This document shows, in pieces, positions 52,556 to 61,316 of a DNA stretch of 64,000 bases. The DNA comes from Acetomicrobium sp. S15 = DSM 107314. Lineage in GTDB: Bacteria; Synergistota; Synergistia; Synergistales; Thermosynergistaceae. Position 1 is the stretch's first letter; each line of letters begins with the position of its first letter. The notes under the pieces were generated by a model that was given only the letters and a program-made list of their open reading frames with translations, was not told where the DNA came from and made no database searches. A program made the translations under genes and the position numbers. The stretch spans positions 1 to 64,000 of the forward strand of contig NZ_JADEVE010000073.1 of assembly GCF_016125955.1 (NCBI RefSeq), in the 5' to 3' direction.

Positions 52556-52583
52556 GGCCATCGGTCAGCTGTGTCCGATGGCC
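52556..52583 (+). repeat. GC-rich stem-loop between rimP and nusA
   Basis: GGCCATCGG (52556-52564) and CCGATGGCC (52575-52583) with a 10-base loop, preceded by the palindrome AAAAGCGCTTTT (52545-52556). It is followed by A rather than T residues, so it is not a rho-independent terminator. An RNA-processing or stabilising structure is possible. Confidence 0.45.
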
Positions 52584-52620
52584 GCTTAAAAAAGAAGGTT
52601 CGCTTAAGGAGGAAAAGTTC

Positions 52621-53721
52621 ATGCTTTTGGGGCGAGATTTCATGAGGGCAGTGCGCCAGATAGAACAAGAGAAAGGGCTTCCCATGGATCTGATCATATC
52701 CAGCTTGGAAGCTGCCCTGGTCTCGGCATATAAGAAGTATAAGGGCTCAAGCAGAGACATGAAGGTAGAGATAGACCCTGCCGGGGAAGGGGTTTTCGTG
52801 TATGAGCTGCGAAAGGTTGTGGAGCAGCCGAGCGAAAACGCTCCTGAGATTTCTTTGGAAGCCGCCAGGCGCCTCGGACACGACGACGCGAAGATCGGCG
52901 ACGAGATCTGGGTGGAGATCGCGCCGGAGGAGTTCGGCCGCATCGCTGCGCAGACTGCCCGTCAGGTCATCATTCAGCGCCTCAGGGATGCCGAAAGGCA
53001 GATAGTCTACGACGAGTTCGCAGACCGCGTGGGCGATCTCGTTACGGGAATCGTTTTTAAGTCCGAAGACTCGCAGGTGTTGGTGCGCATAAACGACCGC
53101 ACAGACGCTATGTTGCCTCCCGAGGAGCGCATGCCGGGCGAGAAGTATCATCCCGGGGCACGCATGAAGTTCTATCTGTTGAACGTCAGGCAGACGACGC
53201 GAGGGCCTCGCATAGTCCTTTCCAGGACCCATCCTGGCCTCGTAAAACGGCTCATGGAGTTGGAGATCCCGGAAATAAGGGAAGGCGTGGTAGAGATAAA
53301 GGGCATCGTGCGAGAGGCAGGAGCCCGCTCCAAAGTGGCCGTGGCAAGCCTCGACCCAAACGTGGATCCTGTAGGGGCTTGTGTGGGGAACAAGGGGCAA
53401 AGGATCAAGTCCATAAGCGAAGAACTGGCTGGAGAGCGGTTAGACATAGTCGTATGGAGCAACAATCCTCTGCAGTTTATAAAGAACGCCCTATCGCCAG
53501 CCAAAGTGGTGAAAGTGGAACCGAATCTGGAGCAGGATAAGGCCGTTCATGCCTATGTGAGGCCGGATCATCATTCCCTTGCTATTGGTAAGGGAGGGCA
53601 AAACGTAAGGCTTGCAGCGAAGTTGACCGGTTGGAAAATAGACGTCAAAGTCTTGGAACCGGAACGCATGCCTACGCTGCATGACCTGTTCGCGGATATA
53701 ATTAAAAAGGGCAACGATTGA
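52621..53721 (+). CDS. nusA: Transcription termination/antitermination factor NusA
   Basis: 366 residues, the short Firmicutes/Synergistota-type NusA without C-terminal acidic repeats. An N-terminal RNA-polymerase-binding domain (LGRDFMRAVRQIEQEKGLPM) precedes an S1 domain (GDLVTGIVFKSEDSQVLVRI). Two KH domains follow, with DPVGACVGNKGQRIKSISEE and HSLAIGKGGQNVRLAAKLTG. It binds nascent RNA and RNA polymerase. The ATG follows AAGGAGG. ylxR starts three bases after its stop. Confidence 0.96.
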   Translation: MLLGRDFMRAVRQIEQEKGLPMDLIISSLEAALVSAYKKYKGSSRDMKVEIDPAGEGVFVYELRKVVEQPSENAPEISLEAARRLGHDDAKIGDEIWVEIAPEEFGRIAAQTARQVIIQRLRDAERQIVYDEFADRVGDLVTGIVFKSEDSQVLVRINDRTDAMLPPEERMPGEKYHPGARMKFYLLNVRQTTRGPRIVLSRTHPGLVKRLMELEIPEIREGVVEIKGIVREAGARSKVAVASLDPNVDPVGACVGNKGQRIKSISEELAGERLDIVVWSNNPLQFIKNALSPAKVVKVEPNLEQDKAVHAYVRPDHHSLAIGKGGQNVRLAAKLTGWKIDVKVLEPERMPTLHDLFADIIKKGND

Positions 53722-53724
53722 TCC

Positions 53725-54033
53725 ATGAAAGAAGCGACAGGTTCGAGGAGGAAAAGACCGCGTACGTGCGTGGGTTGCAGAGAGGAGTTTTCCAAGAAGG
53801 GCCTGTTGCGGGTGGTAAGGAGCCCTAAGGGTGAGGTAGTGATTGATCCTACGGGCAGGATGCCTGGCCGCGGTGCGTATGTATGCGCGAAGAGGGAGTG
53901 CGTGACGGTCGCCAAGAAGAGGGATGCCCTTTCGCGCGCTCTGAAGGCTCGCGTTCCTGAGGAAATTTATGAGGAACTCCTTTCGCTCTGCGGGGAGAAC
54001 CCTGGCGATGGTGATGATTTAAGCATTGAGTAA
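53725..54033 (+). CDS. ylxR: YlxR family RNA-binding protein
   Basis: 102 residues (DUF448). It has the characteristic RTCVGCREEFSKKGLLRVVR and GRMPGRGAYVCAKRECVTVA segments with paired cysteines, and is strongly basic, consistent with nucleic-acid binding. Location between nusA and infB is the conserved one. The YlxQ (L7Ae-like) gene often found next to it is absent. Confidence 0.92.
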   Translation: MKEATGSRRKRPRTCVGCREEFSKKGLLRVVRSPKGEVVIDPTGRMPGRGAYVCAKRECVTVAKKRDALSRALKARVPEEIYEELLSLCGENPGDGDDLSIE

Positions 54034-54069
54034 TCAGCTTTTACGCGGTTTGCCGAGGAGGGATGTCGT

Positions 54070-56049
54070 CTGAGCAAAATTAGAGTTTATGAGTTGGCCA
54101 AGATGTTGGGCTTGTCAAACAAAGAGCTGGTAAATTTTTTGAGGGAGCTGGGTGTCGATGTTAAAACGCACATGAGTTCCATCGACACAGAGACAGCTCA
54201 GCTCGTGGAGGAGGCGTTCCGCAGCGAGCGGGCTCCTTCTGCAAAAATAGCAGAAGAGGGAGCCGCAAAGGTTGAGGAAGTGATCGTACCGGAAAATGCC
54301 ACCGTAGGGGAATTGGCGGAACGTTTGAATATGCCGGTTGCCGATGTGGTTAAGACGTTAGTGCAAAAGGGGCTCATGGTGCCGGCTGATTCTCCCGTCG
54401 ACGAAAAGGTGCTCAAGGCCTTGTCCGAGGCTTACGGGAAAGAGTTTTCGTTGTCGCGCGGAGGACATGAAGAGAAGGTCTCAGCCGTTGCGCTTAAGTT
54501 TAAACCGAAGCCCAAAGGGGAGAATTTGAAACCCAGACCGCCAGTTGTAACAGTTATGGGGCATGTGGATCACGGCAAGACGACGCTCTTGGATTACATT
54601 CGCCACACAAACGTCACTGCTCGCGAAGCCGGGGGCATCACGCAACATATCGGTGCCTCAGTGGTGGAACATCAAGGGCAGAAGATAGTATTCCTCGATA
54701 CTCCCGGACACGAAGCTTTTACCGCCATGCGGGCACGCGGGGCGCAGGTGACCGACATAGTGGTTCTGGTTGTAGCTGCCGATGACGGCGTGATGCCTCA
54801 GACCCTCGAGGCTATAAACCATGCCAATGCGGCGGGGGTTCCCATCATCGTGGCTGTAAACAAGGTTGACAAACCGAACGCAAGGCCCGAGGTGATCAGG
54901 CGGCAGTTGGCGGATCTGGGCTTGATTCCAGAAGAGTGGGGCGGAGATACCGTGATGGTCGATATCTCGGCCAAGACAGGCCAAGGCGTCGACCACCTAT
55001 TGGAAATGATCCTCTTGGTGGCAGAACTCGCCGAGCTGAAAGCCGACCCCACCGTCGACGCCGAGGGAGCAGTCGTCGAAGCCAGGCTTGACAAGGGGAA
55101 GGGGCCGGTGGCTACGGTTATCGTGCAACAAGGTACCCTTCGCCAAGGGGATGTCGTGCTTTTTGATAGCACCTGGGGACGGATAAGGGCCATGCAGGAT
55201 GATAAGGGAAGGAGCGTCAAAGAGGCTACCCCCAGCATGCCCGTGGAGATAACGGGCTTGAACGATGTGCCCCAGGCCGGGGAGCTATTTCGTAAGGTAG
55301 ACAGCGAAAGAGAAGCTCGGGACGCAATAGAGCGCAAGAAGATCGAAAGAGAGATCGAAGTCGAGCATCCCAGACGATTGACCCTCGAAGAGTTTTATGA
55401 GCGCATCGAAATGGGAGAAAAACAGCAGCTCAACATCGTCTTGAAGTGCGATGTGAGGGGTTCCCTTGAAGCCCTTAAGGCTTCACTATTGAATCTGGCT
55501 ACCGAAGAAGTTGGAATAAGCATTGTACATGAGGGCGTGGGCAACATTTCGGAGTCGGATATCATGCTGGCCTCTGCATCGAATGCCGTAATACTGGGTT
55601 TCGACGTCAAGCTCAGCAGCGACGTCAAGAAGATAGCCGAAAGAGAAGGAGTGCAGGTGCGCTTATACCGCGTGATCTACGACCTTATCGACGACGTGAA
55701 GGCTGCTTTGGAAGGGATGTTGGCCCCGAGGCTCAAGGAGAACGTGACAGGACACGCGGAGATACGGGCCGTATTCAGCGTTCCCAATCTCGGCAGCGTA
55801 GCCGGCTGTTATGTGTTGGATGGGGTTATTAGAAGGAACGCCAAGGTTCGCGTCTTGAGGAGTGGCGCTGCTGTATGGGAAGGTGCCATATCGAGCCTTA
55901 AGCGATTCAAAGACGACGTGCGCGAAGTGTCCGCCGGATATGAATGCGGCATAGGTTTCGCAGATTATCATGATTTCAGAGAAGGTGATATAATAGAAGC
56001 CTTCGAAGTAGTTGAAGAAAAACGCAGGCTTGAAGATGCGAAGAGATGA
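54070..56049 (+). CDS. infB: Translation initiation factor IF-2, probable CTG start
   Basis: About 659 residues. An N-terminal IF2_N helix ([20 protein letters not shown]) precedes a linker, a second IF2_N-like motif ([20 protein letters not shown]), and the G domain with [31 protein letters not shown] and [12 protein letters not shown]-2 domains II-IV follow. IF-2 delivers fMet-tRNA to the 30S subunit. The conserved N-terminus begins before the first conventional start (TTG 54094). The only codon that captures it is CTG at 54070, with AGGAGG (54056-54061) eight bases upstream. An ATG at 54063 is out of frame and hits a stop after six codons. Confidence 0.9.
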   Translation: MSKIRVYELAKMLGLSNKELVNFLRELGVDVKTHMSSIDTETAQLVEEAFRSERAPSAKIAEEGAAKVEEVIVPENATVGELAERLNMPVADVVKTLVQKGLMVPADSPVDEKVLKALSEAYGKEFSLSRGGHEEKVSAVALKFKPKPKGENLKPRPPVVTVMGHVDHGKTTLLDYIRHTNVTAREAGGITQHIGASVVEHQGQKIVFLDTPGHEAFTAMRARGAQVTDIVVLVVAADDGVMPQTLEAINHANAAGVPIIVAVNKVDKPNARPEVIRRQLADLGLIPEEWGGDTVMVDISAKTGQGVDHLLEMILLVAELAELKADPTVDAEGAVVEARLDKGKGPVATVIVQQGTLRQGDVVLFDSTWGRIRAMQDDKGRSVKEATPSMPVEITGLNDVPQAGELFRKVDSEREARDAIERKKIEREIEVEHPRRLTLEEFYERIEMGEKQQLNIVLKCDVRGSLEALKASLLNLATEEVGISIVHEGVGNISESDIMLASASNAVILGFDVKLSSDVKKIAEREGVQVRLYRVIYDLIDDVKAALEGMLAPRLKENVTGHAEIRAVFSVPNLGSVAGCYVLDGVIRRNAKVRVLRSGAAVWEGAISSLKRFKDDVREVSAGYECGIGFADYHDFREGDIIEAFEVVEEKRRLEDAKR

Positions 56050-56375
56050 GCCAAATGAGCTCTTTTTTCATAGGGGTCCTCGTAGTGGAATTATGCTTAT
56101 CCGCTGCCGACAGCCTGAAAGACCGGCGCCAGGTTATTCGCTCCTTGCTCGATCAGGCGCATCGGCGTTGGAACGTATCGGTCGCCGATCTGGGGCCGGA
56201 TGGTTCGTGGAAAAGGGCCGTATTAGCCTTTTCGGTCGTCAATTCGTCTTTGAAACATATCGATTCGCTTCTTATGTCGGTAGAGAGGTTTCTGGAAAAG
56301 GCTGAGGACAATGCGGACTTTGAGATCGTGCGGCGGGAGAGGGTGATCAAACCGCATGACGAGTTTTCATATTGA
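56046..56375 (+). CDS. ylxP: YlxP family (DUF503) protein
   Basis: 109 residues, a small alpha/beta protein with the DUF503 features FIGVLVVELCLSAADSLKDR, RRQVIRSLLDQAHRRWNVSV and AVLAFSVVNSSLKHIDSLL. Family function is not established, though members are consistently found between infB and rbfA and are suspected to act in ribosome assembly. The ATG overlaps infB (ATGA); a second ATG lies at 56055. The 3' end overlaps rbfA by 20 bases. Confidence 0.88.
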   Translation: MSQMSSFFIGVLVVELCLSAADSLKDRRQVIRSLLDQAHRRWNVSVADLGPDGSWKRAVLAFSVVNSSLKHIDSLLMSVERFLEKAEDNADFEIVRRERVIKPHDEFSY

Positions 56376-56712
56376 GAGGATAAACAAAGAGCTTGCCAAG
56401 GAGATCTCTCTTTTTATTCAACGTCGCATCAAAGATGAAAACGTCAAGAAGGCGGTCATCCTCGGCGTTGAGTGCTCCAAAGACATGAGTCGCGCGAAGG
56501 TTTATTTTACGACGCTCGATCGCGACGATAGAGAAAAGGTGACCTTGGCGCTTGAAAAGTCGTCGGGCCTCATGAGAAGTGTTTTGAGCAAAGAGATGCA
56601 CGTGAGGAGCATGCCGGCGTTCTGTTTTATATTTGACGAAAGCGAAGACAGAGCGAGGCGAATGGAAGCTCTGTTAGATAGGATCTCGGGTAAGGACGAG
56701 AACGGTGGGTAA
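56356..56712 (+). CDS. rbfA: Ribosome-binding factor A
   Basis: 118 residues with the single KH-like RbfA fold: ERINKELAKEISLFIQRRI at the N-terminus, VKKAVILGVECSKDMSRAKV and VRSMPAFCFIFDESEDRARR. RbfA helps mature the 16S rRNA 5' end in 30S assembly. It overlaps ylxP and is followed without a gap by the DHH phosphoesterase gene. Confidence 0.93.
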   Translation: MTSFHIERINKELAKEISLFIQRRIKDENVKKAVILGVECSKDMSRAKVYFTTLDRDDREKVTLALEKSSGLMRSVLSKEMHVRSMPAFCFIFDESEDRARRMEALLDRISGKDENGG

Positions 56713-56715
56713 GTG

Positions 56716-57717
56716 ATGTCAAAGGCGTCCGGCTTAGCGCGTCTGGCTCGTACCTTAGCGCTTTTTCCCTGCTGGCGCATACTGGTTCACGAAAGGCCGG
56801 ACGGGGATGCCTTGGGCGGGGGAAGTGCGCTCGTCTGTTGGGGCAAGGCCTTGGGCAAGGACGTGTCGTGGGGAGGGCCCGACCCGATCTCTCCTCCCTA
56901 TGATGCGTTCCTCTCCATGTCTTGCGAATACAGGGCTTATAAAGAGCTTCCGATGGAGTGGCTCAGGGATGATACCGCAATTATCGTAATCGATACGAGC
57001 GCGCCGTCTCGTTCCGTCAAGGGAATAGAAAATGGTGTTTCGCCGGCTACCCTTATAAATATAGACCATCACGGCGACAACACGAGATTCGGCGATGTGG
57101 TCTACGTAAACGATGAAGCCTCCGCCACATCGGAGATATTGTGGGACTTGGCCGAAGCAGGGGAGTGGCGGCCGTGCATAGAGGCGTGCATAGGTATCTA
57201 CACCGGCATTGTCACCGATTGCGGTCATTTTACTTATGCCAATACGACGCCCAATGCCCACCGCGTGGCCGCAAGGCTGCTCGAGCTCGGAGTGAAACCG
57301 CAGGAGCTGGACGAGCGCATAAATTCCAAGAGCAGCGTTGAAGAGCTGCATCTGTGGGGCAAAGCCTACAGCAGGGTTGCCCTGATGGCCGGAGGCCGTG
57401 TGGCCTTTACGTGGCTCAGCGACGACGACTTTCAGGAGCTCGGAGTCTCCCGTTACTCCACAGAAGGGTTGGCGAATGAGCTCGTCAAGGTTAACGGGGT
57501 CGATGTGGGGATGCTTCTGACGGAGGAGGGCGACGACGTCAGGGTGAGTTTTCGTGCCAAGGGCAAGACCTCCGTCCGAGAATTGGCGCAGCGCCTCGGA
57601 GGCGGGGGGCATCCCCAAGCCGCTGCTTGCAGGCTCCACCTCTCCCTCTCCGATGCCATCGATTTGATAAAGGAAGAGGTTGAGCACCTTTATGCGCGCC
57701 CGTTTGCTTCTAATTGA
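56716..57717 (+). CDS. nrnA: DHH/DHHA1 phosphoesterase, NrnA-like oligoribonuclease
   Basis: 333 residues with DHH-family metal motifs: ILVHERPDGDALGGGSALV, AIIVIDTSAPSR, LINIDHHGDNTRFGDVVYV and GIVTDCGHFTYANTTPNA. The C-terminal DHHA1 domain ends with RLGGGGHPQAAACRL, the nucleotide-binding GGGH motif. NrnA degrades short RNA oligonucleotides and, in some species, pAp. A GTG at 56713 directly before the ATG is an alternative start. It sits in the usual place between rbfA and truB. Confidence 0.92.
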   Translation: MSKASGLARLARTLALFPCWRILVHERPDGDALGGGSALVCWGKALGKDVSWGGPDPISPPYDAFLSMSCEYRAYKELPMEWLRDDTAIIVIDTSAPSRSVKGIENGVSPATLINIDHHGDNTRFGDVVYVNDEASATSEILWDLAEAGEWRPCIEACIGIYTGIVTDCGHFTYANTTPNAHRVAARLLELGVKPQELDERINSKSSVEELHLWGKAYSRVALMAGGRVAFTWLSDDDFQELGVSRYSTEGLANELVKVNGVDVGMLLTEEGDDVRVSFRAKGKTSVRELAQRLGGGGHPQAAACRLHLSLSDAIDLIKEEVEHLYARPFASN

Positions 57718-58624
57718 TAAAGAACCTGGATTGCGCAGTACTCGCTGTGTAGAGATAGTGAGATCGCGCCTGGGAAGAAACGTCAAAGTCGGCCATGCCG
57801 GGACCCTGGACGGGCCGGCCAGCGGTTTGCTCCTCATCTTGCTCGGAAGCGCCACGCGTTTGAGCGACTACGCCATGAAACTTCCTAAGGCTTACCGAGT
57901 CGTGCTGAAGCTCGGCATCGAGACCACCACCGGCGATATCACAGGATCGGTGACGCGAACTACGCCAGTGGGCGGAGATGTCGAGGAGCGCCTGAGGCGC
58001 GCAACGTGCGCTTTTTTGGGCATGAGGCTCCAAAAGCCGCCTGCCTTTTCGGCGGTGCGCGTGAACGGCGAAAGGGCACACAGGCTGGCTAGAAAAGGCA
58101 AGGCGCCCTCGCTTGAGGCGAGGCCGATTTTCATTCGCTCGATCCGTGTGACCTCTCCGGTCGACGAGGACGGTTGTGTATCCATGGTCGTAGAGTGCCA
58201 TAAGGGGACATATATCAGGAGCCTCGCCTTCGACATCGGAAGGCAAATAGGCTGCGGCGCCACCGTCTCTTCGCTGCGGCGCATAGCCTTGGGTTCGCTG
58301 ATCGAGGCGCAGAGCTTGAGTTCACACCTCTTGCCTCATATGGATAGGGAAACCCTCTTGAAACACCTTCTTCCTGTTGAGCGACTGTTGGACCACTTTA
58401 CTGCTTACGAGATAGATCGGCATGTCGAAGAGGCGTGCTGGCACGGCCAGGTGATCAAAGATTGCCCCGGCAGGCGACTAAGCTGGGGTATATTGCCTAC
58501 AAAAGAAGGCGTGGCTCTTGTCGGCGGGAGGGGCGTCACTTTTTGCGAAGTTGTCCTCTCGTCCGGAGGGGCCTCCTTTTATCCCAAGGTCAACGTGCCG
58601 CTCGAGGGGGAAATCACAGGGTGA
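57692..58624 (+). CDS. truB: tRNA pseudouridine(55) synthase TruB
   Basis: About 310 residues. N-terminal LLLIDKEPGLRSTRCVEIVR, catalytic Asp in VKVGHAGTLDGPASGLLLIL, then AYRVVLKLGIETTTGDITG, LQKPPAFSAVRVNGERAHRL and the CHKGTYIRSLAFDIGR region. It makes pseudouridine 55 in the T-loop of tRNAs. The motif after the catalytic Asp (GPASG) differs slightly from the usual PLATG. An in-frame TTG at 57680 with AGGA upstream is an alternative start. The C-terminal extension is PUA-like. It overlaps ribF (GTGA). Confidence 0.92.
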   Translation: MRARLLLIDKEPGLRSTRCVEIVRSRLGRNVKVGHAGTLDGPASGLLLILLGSATRLSDYAMKLPKAYRVVLKLGIETTTGDITGSVTRTTPVGGDVEERLRRATCAFLGMRLQKPPAFSAVRVNGERAHRLARKGKAPSLEARPIFIRSIRVTSPVDEDGCVSMVVECHKGTYIRSLAFDIGRQIGCGATVSSLRRIALGSLIEAQSLSSHLLPHMDRETLLKHLLPVERLLDHFTAYEIDRHVEEACWHGQVIKDCPGRRLSWGILPTKEGVALVGGRGVTFCEVVLSSGGASFYPKVNVPLEGEITG

Positions 58625-59565
58625 TCGCATGTATAGGTGCCTTTGACGGTTTTCACAAAGGACATCAGCGCCTTTTCTTAGAGGCTCAAGATATGGCTGA
58701 ACGCATCGGGGATAGCTGGTGTGCGGTGACGTTCATCCCTCATCCTCAGCGCTTCTTCAAGGGCGACTCCTTTAAGCTCCTCTTCTCTTATGACGAAAGG
58801 ATTTTGCTCGCCAAATATTTAAAGATCCCAGATCTGGTGGAACTTCCTTTCGATAAAATAGCTCACATGGAACCCGAAGAGTTCCTCGCATTCCTCAACG
58901 ATGACTTTGGGATCGACGGCATCGTGGTCGGCGAGGATTTCCGCTTCGGGCGCAATAGAAAAGGCAACTTGACCATGTTGCAGGAAGAGTGCAAAACTAT
59001 GGGATGGCATTGTTCGGCCCTTCCGCACCTCATTATCGACGGGGAGCCCGTAAGCAGTTCCCGCATCCGGGAATTATTGTTGGAGGGCCAAAGCGAGATG
59101 GCCGAGGTACTGTTGGGGTACCCCTTTATGATCAAAAGCAGGGTAACCCGTGGAAAGGGCCGCGGTCGACTTTTGGGCTTCCCCACGGCCAACCTAAAAA
59201 TTCCTGCCGAAAAGATGATCCCCAAAAGGGGCGTCTATTGCGCCGCTGCTCGGGTCAATCGAAGATGGTGGGCGGGAGCCTTGAATATAGGCTTAAACCC
59301 CACCTTCGAAAAGGAGGATAAAAACATGAGCGTGGAGATCCACCTTCCCGACCTCGAGGGAGAACTTTACGGGCACGATGTGGCAGTCTTTCTGATCAAG
59401 CGTCTCCGCGACGAAAAAGCCTTCCCTTCGCCTCAAGCTCTGACCGAGCAGGTGAAAAAAGATATTGAAGAATGTTGCCGCCGTTACGAAGAATGGGCTT
59501 CAGCCTCGAGCGTTTTCATGAAGGAGTGGGCCGCAATTTTGGAAGAGGCGCCTTCACTTGGGTAG
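58621..59565 (+). CDS. ribF: Bifunctional riboflavin kinase/FAD synthetase
   Basis: 314 residues. The N-terminal FAD-synthetase nucleotidyltransferase domain has IGAFDGFHKGHQRLFLEA, VTFIPHPQRFFKGD, DGIVVGEDFRFGRNRKGN and SSSRIRELL. The C-terminal riboflavin kinase domain has TRGKGRGRLLGFPTANL and the KRGVYCAAARV and ALNIGLNPTF segments. It makes FMN and FAD. The start is GTG at 58621, overlapping the truB stop; the open frame extends far upstream inside truB, but the family N-terminus begins here. Confidence 0.95.
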   Translation: MIACIGAFDGFHKGHQRLFLEAQDMAERIGDSWCAVTFIPHPQRFFKGDSFKLLFSYDERILLAKYLKIPDLVELPFDKIAHMEPEEFLAFLNDDFGIDGIVVGEDFRFGRNRKGNLTMLQEECKTMGWHCSALPHLIIDGEPVSSSRIRELLLEGQSEMAEVLLGYPFMIKSRVTRGKGRGRLLGFPTANLKIPAEKMIPKRGVYCAAARVNRRWWAGALNIGLNPTFEKEDKNMSVEIHLPDLEGELYGHDVAVFLIKRLRDEKAFPSPQALTEQVKKDIEECCRRYEEWASASSVFMKEWAAILEEAPSLG

Positions 59566-59748
59566 CCCGCACCTTCAGATGTGCATGGGACTAAATCTGA
59601 CGTGGGCGCCGATGTCTATTTTTGCCAAAACAAAGCTGTGGCCAGGGAGAGCGACCGGCCGGCAGGGCGCCTGTGGGTTAAGAATGATGGGCGATGTATA
59701 ATATCAAGCGTAAGATCTCAGTCTTGCCATGTAGGTGGAGGAATAGGT

Positions 59749-60234
59749 ATGAGTTTGGATCCCTGGGGCCCGAGAATGCCCCGATGGTTTGTAAACGTGA
59801 TGATGGTCTTGGCTGTGGCGGTCGTGGCGATGTGGGCCGTGAGAGCCTTCCTTTTCATGCGCTCCGGTCCGGGGAGTGCTTATTACAATGGCGGTTACAG
59901 ATGGCACTTCGGATGGGGCATGTCCATGATGTTTTTGCCAGGTATGCTGTTTGCTGCTATTGTTATGGTGCTCTTGGGGGTGGGCCTGTGGTGGCTTTTG
60001 AACTCGCTTTTTTGGAGGAAATACTTTCCCACGAGTGCCCCTTATCCTCCTCCCCCTTTGACTCGAACCCCACAGGGCGGCAGCAACGCCTCGAGCACCA
60101 CCTCAAGCAGAAGGGAAGAGCTAAAAAAGAGGCTCGATGCCCTGGAAGAGGCATTACTTTCGGGCCGCATCAGCGAGGAGACATATAAAGAGCTAAAAGG
60201 CAAATATGAGGCTGAGCTGTCGGGCCGAACATAA
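59749..60234 (+). CDS. Small membrane protein with C-terminal SHOCT domain
   Basis: 161 residues. Two membrane helices (about 16-36 and 58-83) are separated by an aromatic/glycine-rich stretch (GSAYYNGGYRWHFGWG). A proline- and serine-rich linker is followed by a SHOCT motif (LKKRLDALEEALLSGRIS and EETYKELK). SHOCT domains are short oligomerisation modules found at protein ends. Function is unknown. The ATG is preceded by GGTGGAGGAATAGGT. A TATAAT at 59697-59702 lies upstream, with a poor -35 element. Confidence 0.75.
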   Translation: MSLDPWGPRMPRWFVNVMMVLAVAVVAMWAVRAFLFMRSGPGSAYYNGGYRWHFGWGMSMMFLPGMLFAAIVMVLLGVGLWWLLNSLFWRKYFPTSAPYPPPPLTRTPQGGSNASSTTSSRREELKKRLDALEEALLSGRISEETYKELKGKYEAELSGRT

Positions 60235-60307
60235 AGGTTATCGGAAGGTCTTTACGGCCTGCATCCGCTGCTTCGTATCGAGACGAGCCCTGCGATGAGT
60301 TTTTGGC

Positions 60308-60325
60308 AAAAGGGATTACCCTTTT
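60308..60325. terminator. Possible bidirectional terminator between convergent genes
   Basis: AAAAGGG (60308-60314) and CCCTTTT (60319-60325) with a 4-base loop ATTA, T-rich on the plus-strand exit side. It lies between the SHOCT gene and the convergent GNAT gene, overlapping the GNAT stop codon. Confidence 0.5.
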
Positions 60326-60843
60326 TTGGTCAACCCCATCCAAACGAGATCGAAGTATCGCCCGTTCCTGTATACGACTTCCTTGAGCCTGCCTTCGACT
60401 TCAAATCCAACCTTCATGTAGCTCCTTATTGCCCTCTCGTTGAAACTGCAGACACAAAGGCAAGCTTTTCTCATGTTAAACTGGTCAAACGATATCTCTA
60501 AGAGTGCATTCATGACCTCCGTGCCATAGCCCTGACCCCAGAACTCGGGCGAGAGGCATATGGATATGAAGCTCACCCTGTTCGTCATGTAGGGTTTTAT
60601 GGCGGCAAAGCCTATGGGCTTGTTCGTCTCTCGATGTTCCACGCAAAGGGCAAACCAATTCCCCTGTTTGAAATAGTCCACCAACCCCTCGACCTCGGCC
60701 TTAGTGGCCGGGAACACCGGCTCGTGGGGGAAGAGAAAGCCCTCCAAGAGCTCTCTATTGTTGTAGAAATCGGCTATGATCTTGCAGTCTTCCCTTTCGA
60801 GCCCTCGCAAAAGCGTGCGCGGCGTGCTGAATGTGTATTCCAA
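60316..60843 (-). CDS. GNAT family N-acetyltransferase, RimJ/RimL-like
   Basis: 175 residues when started at the TTG at 60843, which has GGGAGGT six bases upstream (the open frame extends to a GTG at 60876). It has the Acetyltransf_3 layout: TLLRGLEREDCKIIADFYNN at the start, VSFISICLSPEFWGQGYGTE (acetyl-CoA binding) with VMNALLEISFDQF, and CSFNERAIRSYMKVGFEVEG near the end. Such enzymes acetylate protein N-termini, ribosomal proteins or small molecules; the substrate is unknown. It lies directly downstream of the broken MoaD-like gene on the same strand. Confidence 0.87.
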   Translation of the reverse strand: MEYTFSTPRTLLRGLEREDCKIIADFYNNRELLEGFLFPHEPVFPATKAEVEGLVDYFKQGNWFALCVEHRETNKPIGFAAIKPYMTNRVSFISICLSPEFWGQGYGTEVMNALLEISFDQFNMRKACLCVCSFNERAIRSYMKVGFEVEGRLKEVVYRNGRYFDLVWMGLTKKG

Positions 60844-60868
60844 GGCATTACCTCCCATTGTTAATATA

Positions 60869-61147
60869 CTAATCACATGTAACAGGCGGAAATAACTCTA
60901 TAGCGTCTTCATCCTTGAGCGGCGTCTCGAGCCCTTGGAGGTGTAACATATTTTTGTCGTTTACCGAGAACATCACTCCCTTGGCCAGTCCTTTTCTCTC
61001 ATCCGTCAATAGTCCCTCGAATTCGGCGTAGTATTATGGATCGATCAGGCGCTTTAACAATTCCTCCGCAACAGTTTCCGATAGTGTAATTTCTACTTCC
61101 TTGCGCTGAGTCGCCTTGCGCAGCGTGGCGTAAAGTTTAACTTTCAT
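60869..61147 (-). pseudogene. MoaD/ThiS-like ubiquitin-fold gene interrupted by an in-frame TAA
   Basis: The frame begins at ATG 61147 (AGGGGG upstream) with MKVKLYATLRKATQRKEVEI and TLSETVAEELLKRLIDP, then meets TAA (61036-61034). It continues in the same frame with YYAEFEGLLTDERKGLAKG, VMFSVNDKNMLHLQGLETPL and KDEDAIELFPPVTCD to TAG at 60871-60869. Together the halves make a complete MoaD-family beta-grasp protein of about 92 codons. A single C-to-T change from CAA would explain the stop. The C-terminus ends VTCD instead of the catalytic Gly-Gly, so even the repaired protein could not form a thiocarboxylate. Confidence 0.75.
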
Positions 61148-61316
61148 GACATTGCCCCCTTTTCTTTGCGGGATAGTTGCCTTATATTTACAATTGCTCC
61201 GGAGGCCGAACGAAACCCGCCTCGCCATTAAGCAATTATACCTATGGACTGTGCGGCTCTCTTGAGTTAGAGTAATAGTTCAAGCGGCATGATCTGTATT
61301 GTGGGAGGTATGTGTG

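Noticed and set aside
52545-52583. Rho-independent terminator between rimP and nusA
   Set aside because: The stem is followed by A residues, not T, and the operon is expected to continue.
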